A DNA stretch of 5,893 nucleotides from an uncultured Anaerotruncus sp. Its GTDB lineage: Bacteria > Bacillota_A > Clostridia > Oscillospirales > CAG-272. Within the stretch, counting starts at the first letter, position 1. Each line of letters begins with the position of its first letter. The stretch lies in contig CATYWI010000093.1 of assembly GCA_958414155.1 (NCBI GenBank), positions 1 through 5,893 on the forward strand, given 5' to 3'. Shown in pieces: positions 1-5,145 of this stretch. The notes beneath the pieces are model-generated. The model was not told the origin of the DNA. It did not search any database and saw only the letters and a list, made by a program, of their open reading frames with translations. The position numbers and the translations under genes were made by a program.

Positions 1-73
1 GTAGCACAAGCGCCGCTGCAATCAGGACGTTTGCCGTTTTTTTAATTATTTTAACGATCTTTTTATTCTGCAT
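1..73 (-). CDS. N-terminus of an unidentified membrane-anchored or secreted protein (partial)
   Basis: The reading frame starts at an ATG at 73 and runs off the left edge after 24 codons. The visible protein begins MQNKKIVKIIKK and continues with a hydrophobic, Ala/Leu/Val-rich stretch, which is the pattern of a signal peptide or an N-terminal membrane anchor: a Lys-rich n-region followed by a hydrophobic core. A GGAAG motif eight bases upstream of the ATG could serve as ribosome binding site. It starts only 17 bases after the stop of the dCMP deaminase gene on the same strand, so it probably belongs to the same transcript as galU. The mature domain lies outside the window and no family can be named. 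Confidence 0.6.
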   Translation of the reverse strand, partial: MQNKKIVKIIKKTANVLIAAALVL

Positions 74-90
74 TTTCGGAACTTCCGTTT

Positions 91-588
91 TCAATAGCCT
101 GTTTTTCCGCCAAGGGAATCGTCATTTTCGATCCACTCGGACACATCGATCACGCGGTAATTCTCGCGGTCGTCGCGAACGATGACACGTGCAATGCCCG
201 CATTTATTATCTGCCGCTTGCACATCATGCATGACGTTGTGCCGGGCATTACCGAACCGTCTGCCGGAGACGTACAGCACATGTAAAGTGTAGAACCGAG
301 CATCTGCTCGCGCGGTGCGGCGATTATGGCATTTGCCTCCGAATGCACTGCGCGGCAAAGCTCGTATCTTTCCCCGCGCGGTATGCCGAGCGTCTCGCGA
401 TAGCATTCGCCAAGCTCGTTGCAGTTTGCCCTTCCGCGCGGCGCACCGTTATATCCCGTGGAAACTATAACGTCGTTTTTCACGATTATCGCACCGAACC
501 GGCGGCGCAGGCATGTGCTGCGCTCCGACACCGTTTGCGCTATGTCAAGATAGTAATTGTCCTTTGAGCGTCTTTCCATAACATTCAT
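91..588 (-). CDS. dCMP deaminase (ComEB family)
   Basis: A zinc-dependent deaminase of the cytidine/deoxycytidylate family. Members convert dCMP to dUMP, the precursor of dTMP, in the cytoplasm. The 165-residue protein has the family's GYNGAPRG loop (45-52), the zinc and proton-shuttle motif HSEANAI (His82, Glu84) and the paired zinc cysteines Cys120 and Cys123 in SCMMC. The usual Pro before the first cysteine is Ser119. The LYMCCTSPADGSVMPGTTSC stretch before it is longer than in the simplest deaminases. The start at 588 is chosen because AGAGAGG lies eight bases upstream; the Met at residue 4 would be too far from it. It follows galU by 26 bases and is probably co-transcribed with it. ComEB-type naming from Bacillus competence loci does not imply a role in DNA uptake. 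A related nucleotide deaminase specificity cannot be excluded. Confidence 0.88.
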   Translation of the reverse strand: MNVMERRSKDNYYLDIAQTVSERSTCLRRRFGAIIVKNDVIVSTGYNGAPRGRANCNELGECYRETLGIPRGERYELCRAVHSEANAIIAAPREQMLGSTLYMCCTSPADGSVMPGTTSCMMCKRQIINAGIARVIVRDDRENYRVIDVSEWIENDDSLGGKTGY

Positions 589-614
589 TACGGATGCCTC
601 TCTTTCTTTTTTAT

Positions 615-1526
615 TCAGATACCGCGTTCTTTGACGAACCCCGCAAGAAATTCGCGGAACTCTGCGCCAAGCTCCGGGTCGTCAAACGCACGGACTACGT
701 TTGCACTCAGGAATCCCAGCTTTGAGCCGAGATCAAAGCGTTTTCCTTCAAAATCAAGAGCCGTCATGCCTCGTGAGCGCGCCAGTGTGCGCATGGCATC
801 GGTAAGCTGGATCTCTCCGCCGACTCCGGGAGGCGTCTCGTTGATGATATCGAATATGTCAGGCGTGAGCAGGACTCTGCCGAGTATCGAGTAATTGCTG
901 AATATCTCCTCCCGCGTGCGGGGCTTTTCTATCATGTCGTCAACAAAGAATTCGCGCTCGCTGCCATCGATGGGATGAGTGCGGAGCGAGCAATATTTCA
1001 TGACCAGTTCCTCGGGGACAGTTTTGACGCCGCAGACGGCTCTGCCGTATTTTTCATAGCTCTCTATCATCTGTGCAACGACAGGCTTTTCCGAGAAAAT
1101 GATATCGTCGCCGTACAGCACGGCAAACGGCTCGTTTCCCACAAATGACCGGGCGCATCCAACGGCATGTCCCAGTCCGCGCGCCTCCTTCTGCCGTATG
1201 AAATAAACGCGTGCTCCGAAGGCGTTGCCCGTCTCGCGCATTTTTTCTATCTCGCCGGCTTTGCCGCGCGCGGCAAAATGAGCCTCATATTCGGGAGAGT
1301 AGTCAAAGTAATCTTCCATAACGCCCTTGCCGCGTCCGGTGATTATCAGAATGTCTTCTATTCCGCTTTTCGCCGCCTCTTCAACGAGGTAGGACATTGC
1401 GGGTCTGTCAACTATCGGGAGCATTTCCTTCGGCACTGCGCGCGCTATCGGGAGCATACGCGTTCCGAGTCCCGCGGCGGGAATAACGGCTTTTTTTATC
1501 TTCGGCATCGTTTTTTCGTTCGGCAT
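615..1526 (-). CDS. galU: UTP-glucose-1-phosphate uridylyltransferase GalU
   Basis: Makes UDP-glucose and pyrophosphate from UTP and glucose 1-phosphate; UDP-glucose feeds cell-envelope glycans, glycolipids and exopolysaccharide. The 303-residue length is normal for bacterial GalU. Visible nucleotidyltransferase motifs are AAGLGTRMLP (17-26), the KEMLPIVDRP substrate loop (33-42), QKEARGLGHAV (112-122), the metal-binding YGDDI (138-142), EKP (200-202), GGEIQLTDA (236-244) and GKRFDLGSKLGFLSA (261-275). These are GalU-type rather than RmlA or GlmU-type motifs. The start at 1526 is supported by a near-perfect AAGGAGG five bases upstream; the in-frame Met at residue 7 has no such site. It is the first gene after a strong leftward promoter and leads the dCMP deaminase gene. 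Codons 84-89 form a perfect 18-base palindrome (1260-1277). Confidence 0.95.
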   Translation of the reverse strand: MPNEKTMPKIKKAVIPAAGLGTRMLPIARAVPKEMLPIVDRPAMSYLVEEAAKSGIEDILIITGRGKGVMEDYFDYSPEYEAHFAARGKAGEIEKMRETGNAFGARVYFIRQKEARGLGHAVGCARSFVGNEPFAVLYGDDIIFSEKPVVAQMIESYEKYGRAVCGVKTVPEELVMKYCSLRTHPIDGSEREFFVDDMIEKPRTREEIFSNYSILGRVLLTPDIFDIINETPPGVGGEIQLTDAMRTLARSRGMTALDFEGKRFDLGSKLGFLSANVVRAFDDPELGAEFREFLAGFVKERGI

Positions 1527-1560
1527 GACTGCCTCCTTGCTATTGACTTTGTTAAATAAT

Positions 1561-1589
1561 ATTATAACTCTATTTGCAGTCTAAATCAA
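1561..1589 (-). promoter_or_regulatory. Sigma-A type promoter of the galU unit
   Basis: On the minus strand, TTGATT (1584-1589) is followed after exactly 17 bases by a perfect TATAAT (1561-1566). Transcription would start near 1554, giving a leader of about 28 bases that carries the AAGGAGG site of galU. The surroundings are AT-rich and non-coding. No other equally good promoter is visible before galU. Confidence 0.8.
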
Positions 1590-1713
1590 TACCTTTCTTG
1601 AAATTCGGGTGTGCTTTGAGCTTATTTTCGGAAAACAGTCTCATTTTCGTCACTCACCGCTTGCCCTCACACAGCTTTTTTTGCAAATCTGCCCTTTGGG
1701 GAGCGGCAAACGA

Positions 1714-1742
1714 TTGATTTTCACGGCATAACGTGATATAAT
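1714..1742 (+). promoter_or_regulatory. Sigma-A type promoter of the DUF896-tsaE-tsaB-rpiB-ispDF unit
   Basis: TTGATT (1714-1719), a 17-base spacer and a perfect TATAAT (1737-1742), with a TG at 1734-1735 that makes an extended -10. Transcription would start near 1749, leaving a leader of about 35 bases before the ATG at 1784. The hexamers and spacing match the divergent galU promoter. The -10 lies inside one arm of a perfect inverted repeat and in the 12-base palindrome ATATAATTATAT (1736-1747). Confidence 0.82.
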
Positions 1743-1774
1743 TATATTTGTATATTTGATTCTCTTATATCACG
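1732..1774. repeat. Inverted repeat around the rightward start site, possible operator
   Basis: CGTGATATAA (1732-1741) and TTATATCACG (1765-1774) are perfect 10-base inverted repeats separated by 23 bases, with arm centres 33 bases apart, about three helical turns. The left arm covers the -10 box and the right arm abuts the GGAG ribosome binding site of DUF896. The predicted start (near 1749) lies between the arms, so the left arm would not be in the transcript. The repeat is therefore better read as a possible DNA binding site than as an RNA hairpin. No known operator consensus is recognised. Part of the match comes from AT-rich promoter sequence, so it could be chance. Confidence 0.45.
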
Positions 1775-1783
1775 GAGACCGAT

Positions 1784-1999
1784 ATGGAAAAAGAAAAGAT
1801 AAACAGAATAAATGAACTGGCGAAAAAATCGCGCGAGGCAGGGCTTTCCGAATCCGAGGCAGCCGAGCAGGCAGCCCTGCGCGCCGAATACATCGCCGAA
1901 ATACGCGCCCAGATACGCGGTGAGTTTGACAGCACGGTGATCGAGCGTCCGGACGGAACGCGCGAAAAAGTGAGCGAAAGACGCAAAGACCATGAGTAA
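1784..1999 (+). CDS. DUF896 family small protein (YnzC-like)
   Basis: A 71-residue, highly charged cytoplasmic protein with no membrane segment or signal peptide. The N-terminal pattern KINRINELAKKSREAGLSES, followed by EAAEQAALRAEYIAEIRAQIRGE, is the helix-turn-helix-shaped hairpin of the DUF896 family (Bacillus YnzC), and the family's I-x-R-P-D-G-like segment lies near residues 53-57. The family's biochemical function is not established; in Bacillus subtilis ynzC sits in the LexA-controlled yneA operon. I see no LexA-type operator here. The start is fixed by GGAG (1774-1777), six bases upstream. It is the first gene after the strong promoter and its stop overlaps the tsaE start by eight bases, so the two are probably translationally coupled. 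The C-terminus (KVSERRKDHE) is short and basic. Confidence 0.85.
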   Translation: MEKEKINRINELAKKSREAGLSESEAAEQAALRAEYIAEIRAQIRGEFDSTVIERPDGTREKVSERRKDHE

Positions 2000-2462
2000 T
2001 GATCTTCTTTTTGAGCTTGTGACTCACACGCCGGAGGAGACGGAGGAGGCTGGCGCTCGTCTCGCCCGGCTCATGGAAAGCCGTGCGGATCTGCCGGCGT
2101 TCGTTGCGCTTTACGGCGATCTCGGAGCAGGCAAAACGGCGTTCGTGCGCGGATTCGCCTCGGTGACGTCTCCCGGATCGGCAGTGCGTTCCCCCACCTT
2201 TGCGCTTGTGAATGAATACCGCCGCGGAGCGCGTCCGGTTTTTCACTTTGATATGTACCGCATAGAAGACGATGACGAACTTTATTCCTCCGGCTTTTAC
2301 GACTATGAGAGCCGCGGCGGGTACTGTCTCGCCGAATGGTGCGAAAATATCCCCTGGGCGCTTCCCGCAGACCGTATACGCGCGGAAATATCCAAGACCG
2401 GAAATACCGATGAGCGCAGGATAACCGTTGAACACATAAACGAAAAGGAGAACGCCAAATGA
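1992..2462 (+). CDS. tsaE: tRNA t6A biosynthesis ATPase TsaE
   Basis: The small P-loop ATPase that works with TsaB and TsaD to put threonylcarbamoyl on A37 of ANN-decoding tRNAs. The Walker A motif GDLGAGKT is at 42-49 (Lys48, Thr49). SPTFALVNEY (67-76) is the usual switch-like segment, FHFDMYRI (84-91) carries the conserved Asp87 and Tyr89, and AEW (114-116) is the conserved Glu-Trp near the nucleotide. Its 156 residues are normal for the family. The start overlaps the end of DUF896 by eight bases and has no good ribosome binding site of its own, so translation probably depends on coupling. The stop overlaps the tsaB start in ATGA. A purine-rich double GGAGGAG (2033-2048) in the coding region encodes Glu-rich residues and is not taken as a start signal. 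Confidence 0.95.
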   Translation: MSNDLLFELVTHTPEETEEAGARLARLMESRADLPAFVALYGDLGAGKTAFVRGFASVTSPGSAVRSPTFALVNEYRRGARPVFHFDMYRIEDDDELYSSGFYDYESRGGYCLAEWCENIPWALPADRIRAEISKTGNTDERRITVEHINEKENAK

Positions 2463-3190
2463 AAATACTGGCTGTTGACAGCACTGCAAAAACCGCCTCT
2501 GCGGCGCTTTGCGACGGTGAACGTCTGCTTGCCGAATACACACTGAACAACGGCAACACGCACAGCGAAACGCTTTTGCCGATGGTCGAAGCCATACTCT
2601 CCGCCTTTGCGATGAAGCCGCATGATGTCGATCTTTTTGCATGCTCGGCTGGTCCCGGCTCCTTTACCGGAGTGCGCATAGGAGTTGCGACTGTAAAAGG
2701 TCTTGCCTTTGGCTCCGGGCGTCCGGCTGTGGGGGTATCGACACTTGAGGCGCTCGCGCGCAATCTCGATCACGGCGACCCTGCGGAAGAAAAGGTCATG
2801 CCTAAGATCATATGCCCGGTGATGGATGCGCGTCGCGGTCAGCTTTACACCGCCCGGTTTATACGGCGCGGAGACGGGCTTGAACGTCTCACCCCCGACC
2901 GTGCGATATCATACACGGAATTTGAATCCGAAACACTTCCGCTCGGCAAGGTATGGCTGTGCGGCGACGGATACGGGCTTGTACACGGGCTTATGCCGGA
3001 GGGTTCCGCATTCGATACGCCGGAAAAACTGCGCTATCAGTCGGCATACTCGGTAGCAATGGCGGCGCTTGCCGCTTACAACCGCGGAGACTATGGCAAA
3101 GCCGATACGTTGAGTCCGGTTTATCTGAGACTTTCGCAGGCGGAGCGCGAGCGTGCCGAGAGGCTTGCGCGGGAGTCTGAAAACAAATAA
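2459..3190 (+). CDS. tsaB: tRNA t6A biosynthesis protein TsaB
   Basis: The non-catalytic ASKHA-fold partner that dimerises with TsaD in the t6A synthase. The 243-residue protein opens with the fold's first motif AVDSTAKTASAAL, followed by THSETLLPM and the family signature GPGSFTGVRIGVATVKGLA; PVMDARRGQLYTARF in the middle matches the TsaB-specific region. TsaB lacks the metal-binding HxxxH of TsaD, and none is seen. AAGGAG (2444-2449), nine bases before the ATG, supports the start, which overlaps the tsaE stop by four bases. In many Clostridia rimI and tsaD follow; here rpiB follows instead, so TsaD, the catalytic partner, must be encoded elsewhere. The C-terminal tail (about 225-243) is charged and Glu/Arg-rich. 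Confidence 0.95.
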   Translation: MKILAVDSTAKTASAALCDGERLLAEYTLNNGNTHSETLLPMVEAILSAFAMKPHDVDLFACSAGPGSFTGVRIGVATVKGLAFGSGRPAVGVSTLEALARNLDHGDPAEEKVMPKIICPVMDARRGQLYTARFIRRGDGLERLTPDRAISYTEFESETLPLGKVWLCGDGYGLVHGLMPEGSAFDTPEKLRYQSAYSVAMAALAAYNRGDYGKADTLSPVYLRLSQAERERAERLARESENK

Positions 3191-3214
3191 AAATCCGAAA
3201 GGCAGAAATAAAAA

Positions 3215-3697
3215 ATGAACGAACAGAAAAAGATAATAGTCGGCTGCGATCACGCAGGATACGAAGCAAAACTCAAGCTGATCGAAAAGCTGCGCGGCGA
3301 GGGCTGGGACGTCACCGATGTAGGCTGTTATTCCACCGAAAGCTGCGACTACCCTATACCCGTACACATGCTTTGCCGCCGCATACAGTCGGGGGAATTT
3401 GCGCTCGGCATACTTATCTGTGGCACGGGGATAGGCGTATCCATCGCCGCTAACAAGCATCGCGGTATACGCGCCGCGGTCTGCTCCGACCTCTTCTCCG
3501 CCGAGATGACCCGCAAGCACAACGCCGCAAATGTGCTTTGCATGGGCGCACGCGTGCTTGACGACGCAAAGATAGCGGCAATTACCGACACCTTTCTTGC
3601 CAATGAGCCGCTTGACGAAGAGCGCCACCGGCGCCGTCTGCACATGATAAGCGAGCTTGAGGACGGCACCTTTGACGAGCACGGTTACAAGCTATGA
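3215..3697 (+). CDS. rpiB: Ribose 5-phosphate isomerase B (RpiB/LacAB family)
   Basis: Interconverts ribulose 5-phosphate and ribose 5-phosphate in the non-oxidative pentose phosphate pathway, supplying ribose for nucleotides. CDHAG (11-15) matches the substrate-binding Asp-His pair, DYP is at 45-47, and the catalytic base Cys69 is in ICGTGIGVSIAANK. CSD (90-92) and KHNAANVL (101-108) hold the His and Asn that contact the sugar, and the Arg-rich EERHRRR (135-141) fits the phosphate-binding end. At 160 residues it is slightly longer than the usual 140-150 because of a short C-terminal tail. The retained Cys favours RpiB over LacA. It lies 24 bases after tsaB with GAAAGG 12 bases before the ATG, a rather long spacing. 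Its stop overlaps the ispD start in ATGA. A sugar isomerase with a different substrate, such as allose 6-phosphate, is less likely in this context. Confidence 0.92.
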   Translation: MNEQKKIIVGCDHAGYEAKLKLIEKLRGEGWDVTDVGCYSTESCDYPIPVHMLCRRIQSGEFALGILICGTGIGVSIAANKHRGIRAAVCSDLFSAEMTRKHNAANVLCMGARVLDDAKIAAITDTFLANEPLDEERHRRRLHMISELEDGTFDEHGYKL

Positions 3698-4482
3698 ATA
3701 TATCGGACAAGAAAAAATTCGACAGTGCCGCAGAGCTTCTGCGCACTGTCGGAGGCAAGCTGCGCCCGAGACACACAACTGCCGTGATAGTTGCCGCCGG
3801 CTCGTCCGCGCGCATGGGCGGCGGCACTCCAAAGCAGTTCCTGCCGCTTTGCGGAATGCCTGTCGTTGCTATGACGATAAGGGCTTACGAGGAAGCTGAC
3901 TGCATCGACGACATTATTCTCGTCGTTCGCCCCGGCGACGACGGGACATACCGCGAATACAGTGAAAAATTTGGTTTTCACAAGATACGCGCCATCGTGC
4001 ACGGAGGCAAAACACGTCAGGTGTCGGTCATGAACGGCATTGAAGCCGCCGCGGAGGATACCGCATTTTTTGCCATAGCGGACGGCGCACGCCCGCTCAC
4101 CACTCCGGATATGATACGCTCGGTGTGCCTTGACGCATACAAATACGGTGCGGCAAGCGCCGCTTCGCGTGCGGTGGATTCGGTCAAAACGGCAGACGAA
4201 AAGGGCTTCGTCACCGGCAGCGTTGAGCGCGGCTCGGCATGGAACGCGGCGACGCCGCAGGTGTTCGGATCAAACATTTACCGCGCAGCCGCATACACGG
4301 CGCGCGAGGCGGGCTTTGAAGCCACCGATGACAATTCGCTCGTCGAACGTATAGGACGCCGCATAAAGCTGGTAGACTGCGGTCGCGAGAACATCAAGAT
4401 AACCACCGAATATGATATTCCCATTGCCGAGGCAATAATCATGCACCGACGCGAAAAGGAAAAAAGCGAGGTCTCGGAATGA
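3694..4482 (+). CDS. ispD: 2-C-methyl-D-erythritol 4-phosphate cytidylyltransferase IspD
   Basis: Third step of the MEP pathway: joins CTP and methylerythritol 4-phosphate to CDP-methylerythritol. The nucleotide-binding loop [16 protein letters not shown] is at 34-49, with Arg40 and Lys47 spaced like catalytic Arg20 and Lys27 of E. coli Isp[14 protein letters not shown] (104-116), ADGARP (129-134), VDSVK (161-165), ATPQVF (186-191), TDDNS (211-215) and [11 protein letters not shown] (232-242) follow in family order. The adjacent ispF rules out the related TarI. At 262 residues it is longer than the usual 225-240 because about 28 residues precede the normal start of the fold. The ATG overlaps the rpiB stop by four bases and has no ribosome binding site, so coupling or a different start is possible. 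A very stable hairpin (3718-3753) lies in the extension, just before GGAGG. Confidence 0.93.
   Translation: MNISDKKKFDSAAELLRTVGGKLRPRHTTAVIVAAGSSARMGGGTPKQFLPLCGMPVVAMTIRAYEEADCIDDIILVVRPGDDGTYREYSEKFGFHKIRAIVHGGKTRQVSVMNGIEAAAEDTAFFAIADGARPLTTPDMIRSVCLDAYKYGAASAASRAVDSVKTADEKGFVTGSVERGSAWNAATPQVFGSNIYRAAAYTAREAGFEATDDNSLVERIGRRIKLVDCGRENIKITTEYDIPIAEAIIMHRREKEKSEVSE
3718..3753 (+). other. Strong stem-loop inside the 5' coding part of ispD
   Basis: GACAGTGC (3721-3728) pairs with GCACTGTC (3743-3750), and GCAGA (3730-3734) pairs with TCTGC (3738-3742), leaving a bulged C at 3729 and the loop GCT (3735-3737). Pairing extends outward through C3720-G3751, a T-G wobble at 3719/3752, and T3718-A3753. 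That gives about 16 pairs with one bulge, beginning 24 bases after the ispD ATG. The right side runs into GGAGG (3751-3755). The structure falls in codons 9-20 of the N-terminal extension. A role in translation or transcript processing is only inferred. Confidence 0.6.
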
Positions 4483-4976
4483 GAATAGGGCACGGATATG
4501 ATGTACACAGGCTGGTTCCCGACCGTGCGCTTATACTCGGCGGCGTAAGGATAGAATACGAACGCGGGCTGCTCGGACATTCCGATGCCGATGTGCTTGT
4601 ATATGCCATAATGGATGCGCTCCTCGGCGCGGCGGCGCTGGGGGATATCGGCAAGATATTTCCCGACAACGATCCCGCATACTGCGGAGCCGACAGCCTT
4701 GAGCTGGCAAAAAAAGTTGCCGCGCTGCTGTGCAGCCGCGGCTGGAAAATAGTAAATATAGATTCGACCGTGCTGGCGCAGCGTCCGAAGCTTGCGCCGC
4801 ATATCCCCGCAATGCGTGCAAATATCGCGCGCGCGCTCGGCATCGGCACCGATGACGTGAGCGTAAAGGCGACGACCGAGGAGGGACTCGGCTTTACAGG
4901 CAGCGGCGAGGGCATTGCCGCCCACGCCGTATGCCTGATCGAGCGGGATGCGGTCCCCGACCGGGAGCGCGCGTGA
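4479..4976 (+). CDS. ispF: 2-C-methyl-D-erythritol 2,4-cyclodiphosphate synthase IspF, with an altered zinc-ligand position
   Basis: Fifth step of the MEP pathway: cyclises CDP-methylerythritol 2-phosphate to the 2,4-cyclodiphosphate with loss of CMP; the family works as a homotrimer with zinc. The 165-residue protein aligns by eye without gaps to the E. coli enzyme over the first half: RIGHGYDVH with zinc ligands Asp8 and His10, GHSDADV with His34, and [29 protein letters not shown] and [18 protein letters not shown], which bind the cytidine and phosphates, are intact. The third zinc ligand, His42 in E. coli, is Tyr42 here (codon TAT at 4602-4604). The start overlaps the ispD stop in ATGA and has GAGG (4468-4471) seven bases upstream. 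The stop codon lies in the loop of a GC-rich hairpin. Overall identity is certain; full activity is less so. Confidence 0.93.
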   Translation: MRIGHGYDVHRLVPDRALILGGVRIEYERGLLGHSDADVLVYAIMDALLGAAALGDIGKIFPDNDPAYCGADSLELAKKVAALLCSRGWKIVNIDSTVLAQRPKLAPHIPAMRANIARALGIGTDDVSVKATTEEGLGFTGSGEGIAAHAVCLIERDAVPDRERA

Positions 4977-4999
4977 CCGTCTGCGTCCGCGCACTCCCG
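4962..4999 (+). other. GC-rich stem-loop holding the ispF stop codon
   Basis: CGGGAGCGCGCG (4962-4973) and CGCGCACTCCCG (4988-4999) form a 12-base stem with one C-A mismatch (4968/4993). GAC (4975-4977) and GTC (4985-4987) can extend it beyond a bulged T, leaving a seven-base loop. The ispF TGA is 4974-4976, at the top of the main stem. No T run follows, so it is not a standard intrinsic terminator. It could stabilise or process the mRNA 3' end or reduce read-through into rpe. Confidence 0.5.
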
Positions 5000-5069
5000 T
5001 AAGAAAAGCGGCATGCGGCGGGATGACATCCGGAAACGTCCCTGATTTTCCGCTTCCCTTCCCGATGCA

Positions 5070-5097
5070 TTGCCGCGCTCTCTCAAATACATAATAT
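5070..5097 (+). promoter_or_regulatory. Weak candidate promoter before rpe
   Basis: TTGCCG (5070-5075), a 16-base spacer and TAATAT (5092-5097) in the only AT-richer part of the 169-base gap between ispF and rpe. The -10 matches four of six consensus positions. It is much weaker than the two promoters in the divergent region, and rpe may simply be transcribed from upstream. Confidence 0.25.
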
Positions 5098-5115
5098 GCC
5101 GCACGTACCTGCGGC
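5098..5115 (+). other. Small hairpin in the rpe leader
   Basis: GCCGCA (5098-5103) and TGCGGC (5110-5115) are perfect inverted arms around the six-base loop CGTACC, 30 bases before the rpe start. No T run follows, so it is not a terminator. It would be present only in transcripts read through from ispF, because the weak candidate promoter would start inside it. Confidence 0.35.
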
Positions 5116-5145
5116 GACACAAAAGAGATCCGAAGGGAGTAACAC

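Noticed and set aside
1838..1880. Eight-base inverted repeat GCAGGGCT / AGCCCTGC within DUF896
   Set aside because: The 27-base loop and location in conserved helix codons make chance likely.
1784..1999. LexA/SOS control of DUF896 as in the Bacillus yneA operon
   Set aside because: No CGAAC-N4-GTTCG-like operator is seen near the promoter, and yneA and yneB are absent.
2033..2048. Double GGAGGAG in tsaE as a hidden ribosome binding site
   Set aside because: It encodes a Glu-rich helix, and the next in-frame ATG (2072) is too far away and would remove conserved N-terminal sequence.
1770..2773. Several minus-strand frames of 156-290 codons opposite DUF896, tsaE and tsaB
   Set aside because: They overlap each other and well-identified plus-strand genes, and have Arg/Ser-rich low-information translations typical of antisense shadows.
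3622..3634. Small hairpin GCGCC-ACC-GGCGC near the end of rpiB
   Set aside because: Only five pairs, within Arg-rich conserved codons, with no T run; expected by chance in this base composition.
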